A stretch of DNA of 64,000 nt from positions 94,676,839 through 94,740,838 of the forward strand of contig CM041778.1 of the NCBI GenBank assembly GCA_023374045.1, read 5' to 3'. Below, piece by piece: positions 46,367 to 59,600 of this stretch (its first letter is position 1; every line of letters starts with the position of its first letter). The position numbers and the translations under genes are program-made. This DNA comes from Limonium bicolor. Lineage: Eukaryota; Streptophyta; Magnoliopsida; Caryophyllales; Plumbaginaceae. The notes under the pieces are model-generated. The model did no database searches. It was given only the letters and a program-made list of their open reading frames with translations, and was not told the origin of the DNA.

Positions 46367-47469
46367 CTATGTTTTTAAAGAAAATTCTCTCTTATAAAAG
46401 GTCAAATCTATACTAACAACCACAATATGATCTTCCATATCTAGTACCTTATGCCCTTTCTTGTTATCTGCAATTCCTAAATAAACACACGTAGATCCTC
46501 TAGGATCAAATTTTCCTCTTCCCTTTCCTGTATGAGTCCTATAACATAGGCAACCAAAAGTTTTCAGAGATGTGCAATCTGGTTTGTCTCCATAAAGTAC
46601 TTCATAAGGGGTTTTTCCATCAATGGCCTTAGAGGGGAGCCTATTTATTAAGTGTGTGTGTGTGTGGCATATTTGATACATTCACCCCAAAATTCTAAGG
46701 TTAAATTGGCTTGCAAGTAGAGAGCTCTTGATGTTCTAAAAGGTACTTGTGTTTTCTCTCCACAACACCATTTTGTTGTGGGGAGTGAGCACAAGTTGTT
46801 TGGTGGAGTATGTCATTTGCTATGAAATACTTTATTCCTTCATTGCTACTACCCGATTCAAAAGCATTGTCATTTATTACCTTTTTTTTACCTTAGCATT
46901 GAATTGTCTTTATACAAGTTTGATAAAAACTGGTAAGCATGTAGAAAACATCAGATTTATTTCTTAACAGATGCACCTAAGTGCACCTGCTGTGATCATC
47001 AACTAAGGTTAAGAAGTAAATGTTTTTATCATGTGTGGGAACCTTAAAGGGTCCCCAAACATCCATATGAGCTCAAAACAGTTTTAAGTTCTGATTACAG
47101 AGTCAACAAAAGGTTTCCTAATAGCTCTTGCACGATGACAAATTTCACAATCAACTTTATTGTCAAGGCCTGATTCCTTTATCAATTCTAGAACAGACAA
47201 TTTTTTATATAGCACATATGCCCAAGTCTATATTGCCACAAAACATAACTACTTTGATTTAGTACAAAACTAGAACAAGTGACATCTCTGCTAACATGAA
47301 CATGACTAAGGAGCACTTTGTCTAAACTATCATTGTGTAGAACATACAGTCCATTTACAGAACTTCCAATGATCAAATTGTTTGTCTCATCATGGTCCTG
47401 CAGAGAACAAAAAAGTTCCTGGAAGATGACAGGTTGTCCAATTTGTTTTACTAGCTTCTTTACTGACAT
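46367..47469 (-). pseudogene. Copia integrase with GAG-pre-integrase
   Basis: 47188-47469 carries the pre-integrase segment (LHNDSLDKVLLSHVH...LWQYRLGHMCY). 46367-46681 carries the integrase C-terminal side (LINRLPSKAIDGKTPYEVLYG, TFGCLCY and FDPRGSTCVYLG). The catalytic core between them is scattered over broken frames. Confidence 0.85.
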
Positions 47470-47525
47470 TAAGTTAAACTTAAAGCATTCAGCAAGCAGT
47501 ACATTTTCCAGTAAGAAGTTTCTGC

Positions 47526-48769
47526 CTAGCCTAATCTTTCCTTTTTCTTAACAACTTGAATATGCCCATCTAGCATGACTATTCTTCGGTTTTCAGTCAA
47601 ATCTTGCAACACAACAAACATTTTTTCATTTCCGCATATGTGCTCAGATGCCCCAGAGTCTATTATCCAAGATTTTTCATCAGCAATGTCAGATTGACTT
47701 GTCAAGCAAACATAACAAAAGAAATTGAAATTAGGGTTACTTGCAAAGCTGTAGAAATCCTCTTTGGTGATATCGATGGCTTGCCCTCTTTGTAGTAAAG
47801 CCTTCAGCTGCCTTACTTCTTCGACTGTGAGCTCTGCACCTCTTGTCTCTTTTTCATCCGAGTTGGAGTCGAGGACGGCAGTACCGACAATGGTGTTTGC
47901 TCTTTTCTTCCACCATTCCGGGTAGCCCACCAGTTTGAAGCAACTTTCTCTGGTATGTCCTCGTTTCTAACATTTAGCGCAGTGCAAGTTCTGTTTGTTA
48001 TGGTCTTTAGTTAGGTTCATGAACCCTAGCTGTTGAGTGGATTTCTTCGCTTGTTCTCTTCTAACGCTTAGAACCAAAGAGTCTTGGTCGATGGCTGTTG
48101 CTCTTGACGATAGTTGTTTTCGTTTTTCCTCTTGTTCAAATCAGGAATTGCATCAGCTTCTCCCTCGTGGTGATTCTGATATTCTTTTTTGGCACTGCAA
48201 GTGCAGGACGGCTTCTTCTCTAGGGCTTCCAATTCATCCCAGATGCGCCTCATTTTGGTATAATAGTTCGACATGTTGTTGGCGTCCTGCTCCATCTTAC
48301 TCAGTTCTTTCTTTAGCGAGTAAATATGGGTTGCATTCACCTGTTTGAATCTCAAACAAAGGGATTTCCATGCGTCAGCGGCGTTGATGTAGTATATAAT
48401 CGTTTCTTCAATTTCTTTACTCATACACTGACTAAGCCAAGAAATTATCATACTGTTGCACCTATCCCAGCTCCGAAACTTCGGATCTTGTCGATCCGGT
48501 TGCTATACGGTTCCGTCAATGAAGGCAAACTTGTTCTTTGCCGTGATAGCCACCATCATTTTCTATTTCCAACCTCCAAAACTCTCCCCCGATTGATTGA
48601 AGAAGGTGTACCCCAACACCATGCCAGGATGGTCGTTCGAGCTTAAGAGGAAGGGATCGTTGTTGTCGTTCCTATTCGTCTTTCCTTCCGCTGTCGATGC
48701 ATCTGATTTCTCTTGTCTTCCATGGATATATTCAAATGAAGAAGAAGAAAGAATTGTGCAAGAGAGCAA
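47526..48769 (-). pseudogene. Copia Gag and protease
   Basis: The N-terminal block NNDPFLLSSNDHPGMVL lies in 48563-48769. A gag (UBN2-like) segment W-L-S-Q-C-M-S-K-E-I through LKKELSKMEQDANNMSNYYT lies in 48068-48451. A zinc knuckle CAKC-x-KRGHTRESC with an in-frame TAG after the second Cys lies at about 47945-47990. The protease motif WIIDSGASEHICGN lies in 47526-47930. At least three disruptions are present. Confidence 0.85.
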
Positions 48770-48783
48770 GAATCGAAATCACC

Positions 48784-48795
48784 GCTCTCATACCA
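48784..48795 (-). other. Copia primer-binding site
   Basis: TGGTATGAGAGC on the element strand, immediately after the 5' LTR; initiator tRNA-Met type with one mismatch. Confidence 0.85.
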
Positions 48796-49025
48796 TTTTA
48801 GATTTCAGGTTTTAAAAATCTTTTTTTATTCAATACGTCTGTAGAATATAGAACATTAATTATCACTTCTCATACATTGTATCTATGACTTGAATATATA
48901 CAGATACTGATAACTAACTAAGCTAATACTGCTGATTTATATACTAACATAGTGCATCAACGGTAATAAAGCATAACATTACATGACATTGTATCGTTAT
49001 TAAAACTATAATCTATATTCTAACA
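48796..49025 (-). repeat. Copia 5' LTR
   Basis: 230 bp, same length as the 3' LTR, with scattered substitutions and small indels relative to it, indicating an older insertion than the TRIM. Confidence 0.9.
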
Positions 49026-49030
49026 ATGAT

Positions 49031-51421
49031 CGAGTAGCAGCACGATAAAAGAAATAGGAAAATCAAAATGAGTGAGGGAGAGAATCGGAAACAAGTAAGG
49101 AATCTATTTTTTTATGCTAAAAATGAGTGGAACACATAATATTTGATTGGGTTTAGAAAGATAAAACAAGAGGCGGACAGATGCCAGACGTGGACAAAGA
49201 ATGCTAGCAAGTTGACAGATGTAATACAAAGTATCCATGGGTAATAATCAAAATGTCACTCGTGTGTGATATAATTTTGCCATATCTTGTGAATGGATGA
49301 TGTAAGTGTCTTAAAATATGTGTATTGTTGTTTAATTATGTCAGGGTGGAAGAAAGAATTGTCATAAACTTATATCAAGACATTGTCAAGTATCTCAAAC
49401 ATAAAACATTTTAATATAAGTGCACTTCACTTTTAATACTTGGCATAAGTTTGTGTTTGAGAATTATCGAACCATGTGACATATTGTGTCTTAGATATAA
49501 TGAGAGATATGAAGATTAGAAGTGGAAGCATTTCAGCATAAAGATAACAGGGTAAATTGGAATATAGTTTCTATTGTATAAGTAGTAATGCTGCTAGCAC
49601 TCTCTTATTGGTCACATTATAAATCCTTGCTTTCAATAAAATAAGGGTATTGACTTAGCGTAGTGTGTGTTAATTAGTTTATGTATCCTCCTTAGTTCAT
49701 GGCATCAACCAAGACGTAAAGTTGATATATATGGATCTTGCTGGTTGGAAGGACCGAAAATTATTTAACATGTAAAGTTGAAAATTGATTACCAGAAGTA
49801 AGACAACCCATCATCAATCCACATTTCCTTTTCTCCCGCCTCCGCCAACTTGGAGGTTTTGGGCGCTGAAATTGAGAACCGCGTGCACGGAATAATATGT
49901 TATCATAGATAGTGTGCAAGTTTCACGGATTAGAGTGAAAGCATAGTAATAATGCGCCCTTGGCACCACACACATCTCTTGATCGGCTCATCATCACGTG
50001 CTTTCTAATTTCTATGAATTCTCTTTTGATGTGGGAAAAGCGAAGGAAGAAGCATCTCTATTTCCCCTCACGATCTGTTTCACCGATCCCAAGTTTCACA
50101 ACATTCTTTGATCATTCTCATAACCCCACCCACCCGCCCGCCCGTCCTCTTCCTAAATCCCCCACTTTAATCTATCTGTTGTTCATGTGATATTGTCCAT
50201 GTGTGTGCGCGTCACTATGCCGTATTATTGTATTGTATTGTATGTACTCATCTTTAAAAGCTTCTGGCATCAGATCCGATGCGGGTGAAACAAAAGTAAA
50301 TGAGCCAAGTACTTAAAAGCAATTAAAAAAGGATATCGAAGTGTCGCGTGCCGACTAGGAAAGGGAAGGAAATCGTCTGAGATGCTTTTGTGCTTTCTTC
50401 CTGTCAGTTACTAGTTATGTGCATATGCCGTTACCTTTTACTGCTACGATAGTCATTAGGAGTCTCTGTATTGTCTTCTGCGCATGCGTGAATATCAATT
50501 GCTTCTGCTGATGATTTGTTTGTAATTGCTTCAAAATGGCACCATATTAGTATCAAATTTATTTGATGAAACTTGAAATTGGGATACCCAGTTTACCATA
50601 ATTTCATTAAGAGTTCTTAAATAAATAAATAAGATACTGGCCCTGGTGTCTGAATTAAGTGGAAGCTTTGGTAAAAATAAAGATAGTAGAAAACAAAGAC
50701 AAAAGAGGGAGAGCGAGAGATCAAACGAGACGATGACAACAACGACCAAAGCAGAGAAACAAAAACAAAATAGAATAGCTCAAAGTACGTACTGGAATAT
50801 CTAAAAAAAGCCGCAACAATCCCATCCATCCGCCAATTTTATCATTCCGTGATATAGCAGAAAAAGCCAATCGACCGAGAATAAAACATTAATTGCCCAT
50901 GGCGATCGATCGACCAAAAAACTGGACCACCCAAACAAAAAAAGCCAAACACAAAGCTACAAGACAAATGATCACATTGAAAGATCGAAATCAAAATTGA
51001 CAAAAATGGACGAAAGGTGTGGTGTGGGGGTATTTTACAGTTAAAGAAGATTCCTCTTCTTTCTTTAAACGATAAATTGACGGATTGTCAGTATTCATTA
51101 AACGAAACTTGGTTTTTTGTTGTACTAGTCGTCAGAGATAGATCGATAAAGAGTTAAGAAAAAACGGTGCTGTATGTACAATTGTACATATCACATACTG
51201 CTTACTGCTTGCCCTAGCTTAACCGGTAAACCCACCCACCACCACCCCCCACAAAACAGGGAACCTGAACAGTACTACTGTTGTTTCCTTACCCTGCTTT
51301 CAGCACCAAACAAAAAAAAAAACTCATCAGCTCCATCTGTCCCATCCTTTAGCTTTTACCTTCATTTGTCCTTTCCTTCACACCCCATCCCGATCCCTAT
51401 CCTGTTCTTCTTGCTTCTCTC
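49031..51421. other. Intergenic region downstream of the KRP gene
   Basis: AT-rich, with CT-rich stretches and short simple repeats. No protein family, tRNA or structured RNA was recognised. The first part continues the copia element's pre-insertion target. Confidence 0.55.
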
Positions 51422-52693
51422 TCATTGCTTCAGTCGTACCCACTGGTAACGCCCTTCCAATGGTACATCTCTCGCCACATCGTAGTTATATCTGTATCAT
51501 CCCAGCCAAAAATTCACAACCAGATTAAATTACTTCGCCGCCGCTAAAACACCTTTTATTGTCTTTTTCATCCACTTTCTTCTTTCAAGGAAATGATAAT
51601 TAATTCAATTTTAGGAATATTCCTTCGCCTTACAGCATATTTACAGCATATTTCTAACGAATCCGAATTGAAAATTTCAAAATCTAACTTACTTCTCTGC
51701 AAATCGTTTCTGCTCGTACTTCTCTGCCGCTGAGAAGAACTCCTCAATCTCATCCGCCGACGGCGTCTTTGCAGTCGTTGAACTACTCATCACCTCTTGT
51801 TGTTGTTGTTGTTGTTGGCGGCAACGATGATGATTCTCAGAAAAATACCTCATGGTTGTCCCGGTGGAGGAAGAAGATGACGAATCCATTGATCTTGAAT
51901 ACCTACGATCCTCTCCCATGGCTCTTGTCTCTCTAGCACTGTGCAATTAGGTTTTCGATCAGTTGATTTAACATACAATAGGCTTGAGATGAGCTGAAGA
52001 AGAATAATGAATTTATTTATAGTAAATTGAGGAAGAGGATGAGCTTCGAGCCTTCGATGCTAATTAATAAAGAGAAAAACAGACAGTCTCTATGTAATGT
52101 AATGTAACGGAAGTAGTACAGTACTACTATTACCACTTTGTAAATTAAATTCGGAGAATGAATGAATAACTGTGTGTTAAGTTAACTACCTGAATCTCCC
52201 GGAGATGAAGACGTTCCGTCTTTCTTCTGTTGCAGACAGTAGTGAAGCCTGTAATGTAATAAATCCAGACAACAAAAACTTTTCAAAAAATAATAATTTT
52301 TTAATTACAGAAAGAAATAAGAAATTGTCTGCAATTAAAGTGGATTAAACTTAACTGAAATCCGGAAGAAACTAGTACGACTCAGCCAGCTAGTACAGAT
52401 TTCGTAACGGTGAATAGTACTAAAATTGAAATTCAAAAAACGCCAACAGATAACCGAATTTGAACTGAAACTACTCTCCAGTTAATATTCACCTCCAGAT
52501 CTGTGGTTGTGGTAGAGGAGGTGGTGAGGCAAAGCTTGAAAGGAGGAGGAGAGAAGTCAGATGATGAGAGGAGTTTTCTCCTCTTGCAAGTGACTCCAGG
52601 TGGAAGAACAGTAGTAGCATTACCACCGATGATCTCCTCCATTCCCGTGGTAACTACTGGTTCTTCTCGCATAGCCACTTGAATTTCGCGCAT
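51422..52693 (-). CDS. KRP: Cyclin-dependent kinase inhibitor, KRP/ICK family
   Basis: Plant p27-related inhibitor that binds CDK/cyclin D complexes and restrains cell division in the nucleus. Exons on the minus strand are 52493-52693, 52190-52248, 51693-51938 and 51422-51491. All have GT-AG borders, phases match, and the total is 191 codons plus stop. Features seen: a basic KRRKLL nuclear-localisation-like motif (about residue 34-39), a poly-Ser and poly-Gln stretch (about 107-135), then the diagnostic C-terminal CDK/cyclin-binding region TPSADEIEEFFSAAEKYEQK, RFAEKYNYD and VPLEGRYQWVRL. I chose ATG 52693 (MREIQVAM); the frame stays open upstream to a TAG with no other ATG. That N-terminus lacks the G-V-R-T-R-A motif of many KRPs, so an upstream exon cannot be excluded. 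The single small exon 2 (59 nt) fits the conserved KRP layout. Confidence 0.93.
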
Positions 52694-53011
52694 CCGCTTG
52701 CACGTATTACGATCGATCAACTCCCTTCCGAAATTCTCACTTGATTTTAACTATCCTCCAGTCCACCCCGCCTTCGTTTCTCGAAATGCGCGCACTAAGT
52801 GTTCAATTGTACTCTGGAATGTGTAACTCTCTCCTGTACCTCGAAGATGATTTAAGGGAGAGAGAGGGCGTGACGGTGAGTAGTACTGAGTGAGACAGGG
52901 GAATGGAGAAGGTAAGGAGAATGGAGATAACAGAGAGAGAGAAGGTGGCGTAAGGGAGAGCGCAAGGAATTTGGCGTAGAAGAAAAAGGGGGGGGAGGAG
53001 GGAGAATCGGT
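52694..53011 (-). promoter_or_regulatory. KRP 5' UTR/core promoter with TATA box
   Basis: On the minus strand TTATATATGA (TATA core about 53012-53020) lies about 320 bp before the chosen ATG. It is followed by a long CT-rich leader (CTCTCTCTCTGTTATCTCC and similar), typical of plant 5' UTRs. The open frames across this leader on the minus strand are low-complexity artefacts. Confidence 0.55.
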
Positions 53012-53400
53012 CATATATAACTGGTGATGGGGACAGACTATTAGATGAAGTGGTCCTTGCGACTCCGTCAACGACGATCACGGGGTTTTGTTATGCTTTA
53101 ATGACAATTGAGGTTTAATACTTTAGATCTAAGGCGTTGGTTATACTGGATGAACGAAACGGAACTTGAATCTGCACCGTTGCTAATAAAGAACATGGAT
53201 GCTGCACGAAATGGATTGAATCGACGGTAGTGAGGTGGTTCCCGCCAGCTAACGCAAGAAACGAGTGTGTGTTGGAAGGGAGAGGTGTTGGGCCCCGCCA
53301 CTGGACCTCTGCCCTTGCCTCGGGGAATATTTTTGCTGAGAGTACTTGGGCGGAAGGGAGGGAGGGTGGAATGATTGTTAGTTAGGGGTAAATTTGTCTG

Positions 53401-54464
53401 GATGATCGGATAATTCTTTTTTTTTTTTTGAAAAAAGATGATCGGATAATTCAGTTACGGTGAGGAAAGGGAAAACAGGAATATATTCTACTGGATGGTA
53501 GTAACAAACAGTTGCAAATGAAATGACAGGGGTAGTACTAGTACTATCTCATGATGAGGAAGTCTTTCAGTTTTGTTTGCCGCACTTTTTTTTTTTTTCT
53601 TTTTGTTAGTATAACGGTTTTTCCCATTCGTTTTAATCTTTTGCACAGCCGCATGGTTTGTTGTCTCCGGTTCACTTTTGGTGCAACATTTCAATTCTTT
53701 CGTAGACTGGAACAAAAAAAGTAATTTTCTTGGTATATCTAAACGCGAGTTTTTTTATTAATGGAAATAACATCGGACTTTTTTTTTTTTTTTTGATGAA
53801 TGAAATGACATCGGTTTCTGAAGGTAGAAGTAGCGGCACAACATGTAAGTTTTCGGGTGTTTTCGTGTGTATTCGTAACTTTTTTTTAAAGACAAAGTGT
53901 ATTCGTAACTTTATATTTTGCTAACGTTTCTTCATTTGATGATGACAAAAGACGTGAGTGTTGATATATTAAATTCATACCACAATCAGTTTTTTTATTA
54001 AACTTCTATTTTTAATCGCTTTTCAAATAGTTGAATTTGAATGATAAGTATGAATAAATACAATATCCATCACACTTTTTAAAAGATGACGTAGTCATCA
54101 CCAGTTCACATACTTTCTCATTCTCTACAATTGACACTTTTAAATAAATTTTTGTTTTTTTTTTGAAAAATTTAAATAAATTGAAGTACAAACAATTTGT
54201 TAATAATTTAATATTTAGCATATTTTAAGTTAAAAAAATTGAAATATGAAAGAAAAAAAGAAGCTACAAATTGTTTTGAGATCCTGTTGAAAGCGCATGC
54301 AATGCGTAGTGGCTGGGGAGAGTGCTGAGCGTTTGAGGTGGGCGTTGTGCACCATGGATGAGAGCGGGGCTAGGCATGGGGCGAGAGTGAAGGAGGAACA
54401 TGCAATTGACTTAGATACCTTGATTAAAAAAAAAGGTTTTTGAGCTAAAGAGGAACATGCAATT
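53401..54464. repeat. Cluster of five short insertions flanked by direct repeats
   Basis: (1) GATGATCGGATAATTC at 53401-53416 and 53437-53452, with 13 T, G, 6 A between. (2) AATGGAAATAACATCGG at 53760-53776 and AATGAAATGACATCGG at 53799-53814, around a long T-run. (3) GTGTATTCGTAACT at 53867-53880 and 53897-53910, around TTTTTTTAAAGACAAA. (4) TTTAAATAAATT at 54139-54150 and 54171-54182, around a TTTG/T10/GAAAAA spacer. (5) GAGGAACATGCAATT at 54393-54407 and 54450-54464, around 42 bp containing an A9 run. Spacers are 16-42 bp. Confidence 0.85.
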
Positions 54465-56659
54465 TTGGATCCATATGAACTCCAGGATTAGTTGTTGTTG
54501 GTAATTCTTAATTAGATATGGGTTTCATTACTACTTGATTCTATTCTTTTTTAGCTCATATGTTGAGCAGATAATGGGTCTTAGGTAGAACGAGTTGTTC
54601 GGTTGTGGATTGTAAAAAAGATCCGAGTTAGGATCTCGAGTTATTGACTTAATTAAGTAATAGAGTTGGGTATTGCATGTATTTCTGAGTTCAACTAGTC
54701 CTTTGCTCATCAAATGTGATCTAATGGATATAAAGGATCTTAACCTAAGTGATGGATTTGGATGTTAATATAATATGTAACATAACAGCTCTTTGTGTTT
54801 CGATATACACTAGATTTTAGTATTTGGCTAGCTGCGCCATTATTTTGTCGCCGTTTCGCTCATTGTCCGAGAGGTGGATAAAGAGTGTGTCTACTACACC
54901 TATTTTGAGGCATTCATCATGTTTCCCTTTGTTGTCGTGTCCAACCATGTTGTGAGTGTATAGAATTTAATTGGTTTTTGGCATACATATGAGGAGCACA
55001 AAATTCGTGAGAGACTTGAGCAATTTGTGAATAATGGTGATCTTGACATCGTGGGTTGAGCTTTTGTGCTTATGTGGGTATTGTTTAACATATATTAAAT
55101 ATAAATGTGTGGTCATAAATTTATTAAGCATTATAACCTCATATATAGGAACATGTTTCTATTACTAAATTATTATCAACTTTTAATATTTTACTCAATT
55201 TTATGTTATTAAAACTATACTTTAAAAAAATATCTTTTTTATTGTCAGAAAAGCTATGGTGTCCGAGACCCACCGGAACCCCCTTTGTCCGCCCCTGGTT
55301 TGATGAGTAGACTGTTTAAGTCGATGTTCAAAATAGTTATTTCTATCGTCCTACTTTACAGGTAACTAATTCTTCGGTTTCTTCCCTACTATAGATGCTA
55401 TGACCTGCAATGCTAGATGATGCACTAGAATTGGTTTCATTTGTTGGGATCGTCGTGGGTGTAAAATATTGCTTGTGCTATTCTCAGAGAGCTAGTTTTT
55501 TCTCTCCTGTGGTGTAGCTCTACATGTTAGTACCAAGGCAGAGAATAATGTGATTTTACTTCTTTGTGTCGATTTGGGTCCCTTGTTTTAATTGCTAAGC
55601 TCATAATCTAACTCATTAAACACCTAAAGTTCCACGTCTTTATTTTACGGACAACGGATGTTCATTGAGCAATGAGAATTATGTAGCTTAAAAAACATCA
55701 TTCTTCTATAAAACAATAGTCTTCTGAAAAAAAAAAAAAAGGGTCCAACTTTACAGGGCTCTTCCTTTTGCCAAATGACAAAGGTAATTGAGATGATAAC
55801 CTAAGATGTAGGACTCTCGACGATAACAAGATGGTTGCTTGGGTATCTTTTTGTTTCTAACGACTTTGTCTTCTTAGTAAAAGCTAGACGACTTGGCCTT
55901 TAAAATAAATCGGCTACCTCGTGATACCTAGAACGTAGATTTCACATGCTATGTAGATAGTAGGGTCGGTCGAATCGATTAATAACTTATTCAAACTGCT
56001 GCTGCTTATCCGATTACCCGACAGATGAACTACAAATGACCGATGAGTAAACTCACTCAGAAAGTCAGAATAACCGGACGTATATAATAATTGCCGCCCG
56101 GAAGGGTCAAAATTCGGACCAATCTAGTGAATTTGCATAGGATTCCTTTTCTTACTAACTGATATTAATGTCGTTAGCATGTTACGATATGGATTGCGAA
56201 TAAAGGGACAATTGCAGCATCACATCAGATCCCATCTTACCCCCTTCTTTCTTTTCTGCGAAGATGTTAAAGCAAATCTTACCTCTACGCCTTTTTATTT
56301 CTCCTATCACATGCTTGTTTGTTGTTTTGTGGAAAAGCTTTGCATGTTCCCTTCTTTTACTGGGTGTCGACAACAATATTATATCCTTGCCACCAAAAAC
56401 CCCATATCCGGGTCATAAATAAATCAATATTGTACACGAGTTCTGTATCGATCAGCAGTAGTACATAGGAGGAACTCACGGCCAGATCATGCAATCATGT
56501 TCAGCAAGCATCAATCTGAATCTGTGCCTGCTTCCTGCGTGGATTTGAAGAAGCTTTCGCCACTGAGATTCTCACATCTTAGATTGTGCAGTAAAGAGGG
56601 AGAAATCCACCGACAGGAAATGTGGCCGTCTTCTGTAGCAATTTCTTCCGGGTAACTCC
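54465..56659. other. Intergenic region between KRP and PreP
   Basis: No gene was recognised. Near 55251-55296 the plus strand ends ...CCCTTTGTCCGCCCCTG; read inward this is CAGGGGCGGACAAAGGG, a terminus seen in hAT-type MITEs, but I could not place the other end. The last 200 bp or so are probably PreP 3' UTR. Confidence 0.5.
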
Positions 56660-59600
56660 CTAAAGTATCTTATTTACTTGGAAATAGTCACCACGAGATT
56701 TGTTTGCAGCATCAACGTCATCTGGCGATGCCACTGCTACCACCACACCTTTGTCTTTAACGGCATCGATCACCTCGGCAAACTCCTTGAAATCCTTCAA
56801 ACTGCACACAAATATAGGCAGTAATGAAACCTTTATGCCTAATCATATCGCCCACTAATCTGAACCCATTAAACTACTAGTTTTGTATCACGCTCGATAA
56901 TTTTTTAGGTTGATTTCATCACCGTTCCAACTTTGACATAACCAATATTCCGCTATTAAGTAAGACCTACCACTTCTCACAATCTTTTTGTTCAATCAAG
57001 CAAATACAAATAACATGATGTCACATAGTTGTTAACCATAATTACAGAATGCACATGCAAGATCCCATCCGGCTAATCCCTAGTCAGCAGGAGGGGTGCA
57101 TGATGATGTGACATTACCTTGTTGCAAGTATCTCCTCTCGTCTTAGTTCACGTTCTTCCTCTGTGATTCCGAGTAAGTACCGTAATAGACTGGAAAAGGA
57201 AGCAAGATTTAATAACAATGATGAGAGAAGGCAGTCCCATTCTTTCAATGAAGAAGACATTAACCAGGCATTAAACATGAGAGTTTAGAAGAGCAAAAAT
57301 CTTGGTGATCTTACTTGGACTCACATTTTTCACCAAAGTCATAAAGGGTTCCTAATTTTCAACACAATTCCTCATATTCCCGTTATGCATAAACCCACGA
57401 TAAAAACCTCTTTAAACAGGGTAATACAGCCTTATTCAGTTCCCTTCAGCTACTGTATTAAGTGTTATGGTGCGCAATGACACAATATTGTGCCAGGATT
57501 GTAAAAAAAAAAAAAGGAAAACCTTTTCCTTTCACAAAAACCAACAGTAGCATTACTTTACTGTGGCTAGTCAGACAAATCAAACAGATATAGCCCTCTT
57601 CATCACTTTACCTGCTATAACCTTTAGCATCAGGCAGTTGATATGAGTCAACATCTCCAATGGTCCCAATAATTGCTTTTGCTAGCGTCTCACTGTCCAT
57701 CTCTAAACCGCGAAGGAACTCACCAGTTCCATCATAGATATCCAGAGTCTTGAGCAAATTGGGATCTCGGTATGATAGATATGAGAATACCCCTGACAAG
57801 ATGATGGGTAAATAGAATTAAATTTGCCATCAACATTAGCTATAGAGGGAAATCATTGGTTCTAAAGAGATAAGAGGGAAGGCCCAAATTCATCTATCAA
57901 ACAGTGGCGCTTACCAGAATGGGTGTCAAAGTCACAAAAACCACCATAAGCTCCACCACTTACTCTTACACGATCCCACAACCAAGTATTACTGATATAT
58001 CGGGAAATAACATAAGCACTTCCTGTCAGCTGATAACCCGTTTCGTAGAGATTAGCTGCTTTGCCAACATAATTCACCTATTGAGAAAGGAATAAATGAG
58101 AACAGGTTGCACAAAGAAACAAAAGTAGAAGAGCAACATCCAAGAAGCATCTTACTTGAGTAGGAATGACAATTGCTTCATTTTCCGTAGAAAGTTGCCC
58201 AAGCCATCCATTTGTTACGCCCGAAGAGTGACTCGGAAGCGAGTCGAGAAACTTGGAAATATATTTTTCAGTATCTGTGATGTTCTTTCCATCAGTCGTT
58301 AAATTAATTAAGCACTGATCTCTCGAAAAAAGAGATTGGCGGATCTCCTCCAAAGACGACGAGATTCCCGCCCAGTCATTGTCGATTTTCTCCTCAAGTG
58401 TCCTCAGAAAATCCAGATAACTATGGGCATGACAGACCAAGAGAAAAAGGACAAAAAAAAGAGGATTTACTTCAACTCTCAGGAATATAGAAAAGCAACG
58501 AAAGCAGAAAAGCCAACAATTTAGGGGAAAGCAAGGGGCTGTTTAAGCTCCACAAATGCGAATGAAGTACACTCAATCAAAAGAGAAAGGTTCCTCGACC
58601 AAAGTGCAAACCAAATTTAATTGTAGAATTTCATCTCTGGGCTAGGAAAAATTCGAGGTAGATAATGAAACATGACAAGCTCCAAAGTCCAAATGGAAAT
58701 GATGAGAATGGTTATACAATGAAAACAAATTGCCCAACCTGATTCCACCCATTTTCTCTGAGACCCATCCAGGAATATTTAATTTTGCATCCATCCTTGC
58801 AGCTGCAATGCCATGACCACTACCCCTTACACGGTTCTGAAGACAAACTTTTATGTTAACTGGTAGTTTAAATATAATATCCATCTACGGATTTCACCGT
58901 TAGGCTTCAGAACATAATACCTCCATTCTCGCCTTGCTCTGTGAAACAAACTGCTTAAAACGCTGCTGATCTGTAAGCTGAACATCTTGAATTACACGGC
59001 TCATCTAAATCAAACAACAAACATGTTTAGAAAGAAAATGTATATTTTTGTCACAACGTGATAATAAACCTAAATAATTCCTTGTTCACAGTAATTCTCC
59101 AGCAAAAGCAACTACAAAAATATAGTGCCCGTAGAATGCCAGAAAGGAATGCTACCAAATTGAAGGAGGAATTATAGAGAAATAGTTACCAAACTAAACA
59201 AGTCTTCTGCCCGTCCACCCATGGCTTTCCCACGTACAATCATACGGCTGCATGGGTCCTTCTGGCCTCGAACAGATGATACAAAAGGGTAAACTGATAT
59301 CCCTCCTGTTTTCCTTCCTATTAATTGATTCAGCTGCACAAAGTCCATGTCTTTTGTACCCATCTCCAGCAATGATTGACTTGACAAAATAATTCAGAGA
59401 AGTGACTTGAACAATGCAAGTTAACTTAGGACCATAGAAATCACAACATATGTTGAAGGGGGGAAAAGTTAAGATATAACAGTTATTGCCATCGAATATT
59501 TGAGTAAAAAAGGAAAAGTTCAAAAGTCCTAATGGACTGGCTTCTCAAAATCGTTACCAGAATAAGGGCACCAAAGGAAGTAGCTCTTGCTTGAGTGAGC

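Larger units (their letters stand above)
43797..49025 (-). mobile_element. Ty1/copia retrotransposon, complete ends, decayed
   Basis: 5229 bp on the minus strand with two 230-bp LTRs (5' LTR 48796-49025, 3' LTR 43797-44026). The target duplication is ATGAT (43792-43796 and 49026-49030). The primer-binding site TGGTATGAGAGC (48784-48795; initiator tRNA-Met type, one mismatch) abuts the 5' LTR. A purine tract AGGGGGAC precedes the 3' LTR. Domain order is gag, protease, integrase, reverse transcriptase, RNase H, which defines copia. Stops, frameshifts and an insertion at 45285-45745 show that it is dead. Confidence 0.93.

Noticed and set aside
52751..53301. Minus-strand ORFs upstream of KRP
   Set aside because: They cover the CT-rich 5' leader, TATA region and promoter; low-complexity Ser/Leu/Pro composition.
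54841..55296. Complete hAT MITE
   Set aside because: Only the right CAGGGGCGGA-like end is visible; no left terminus or 8-bp duplication found.
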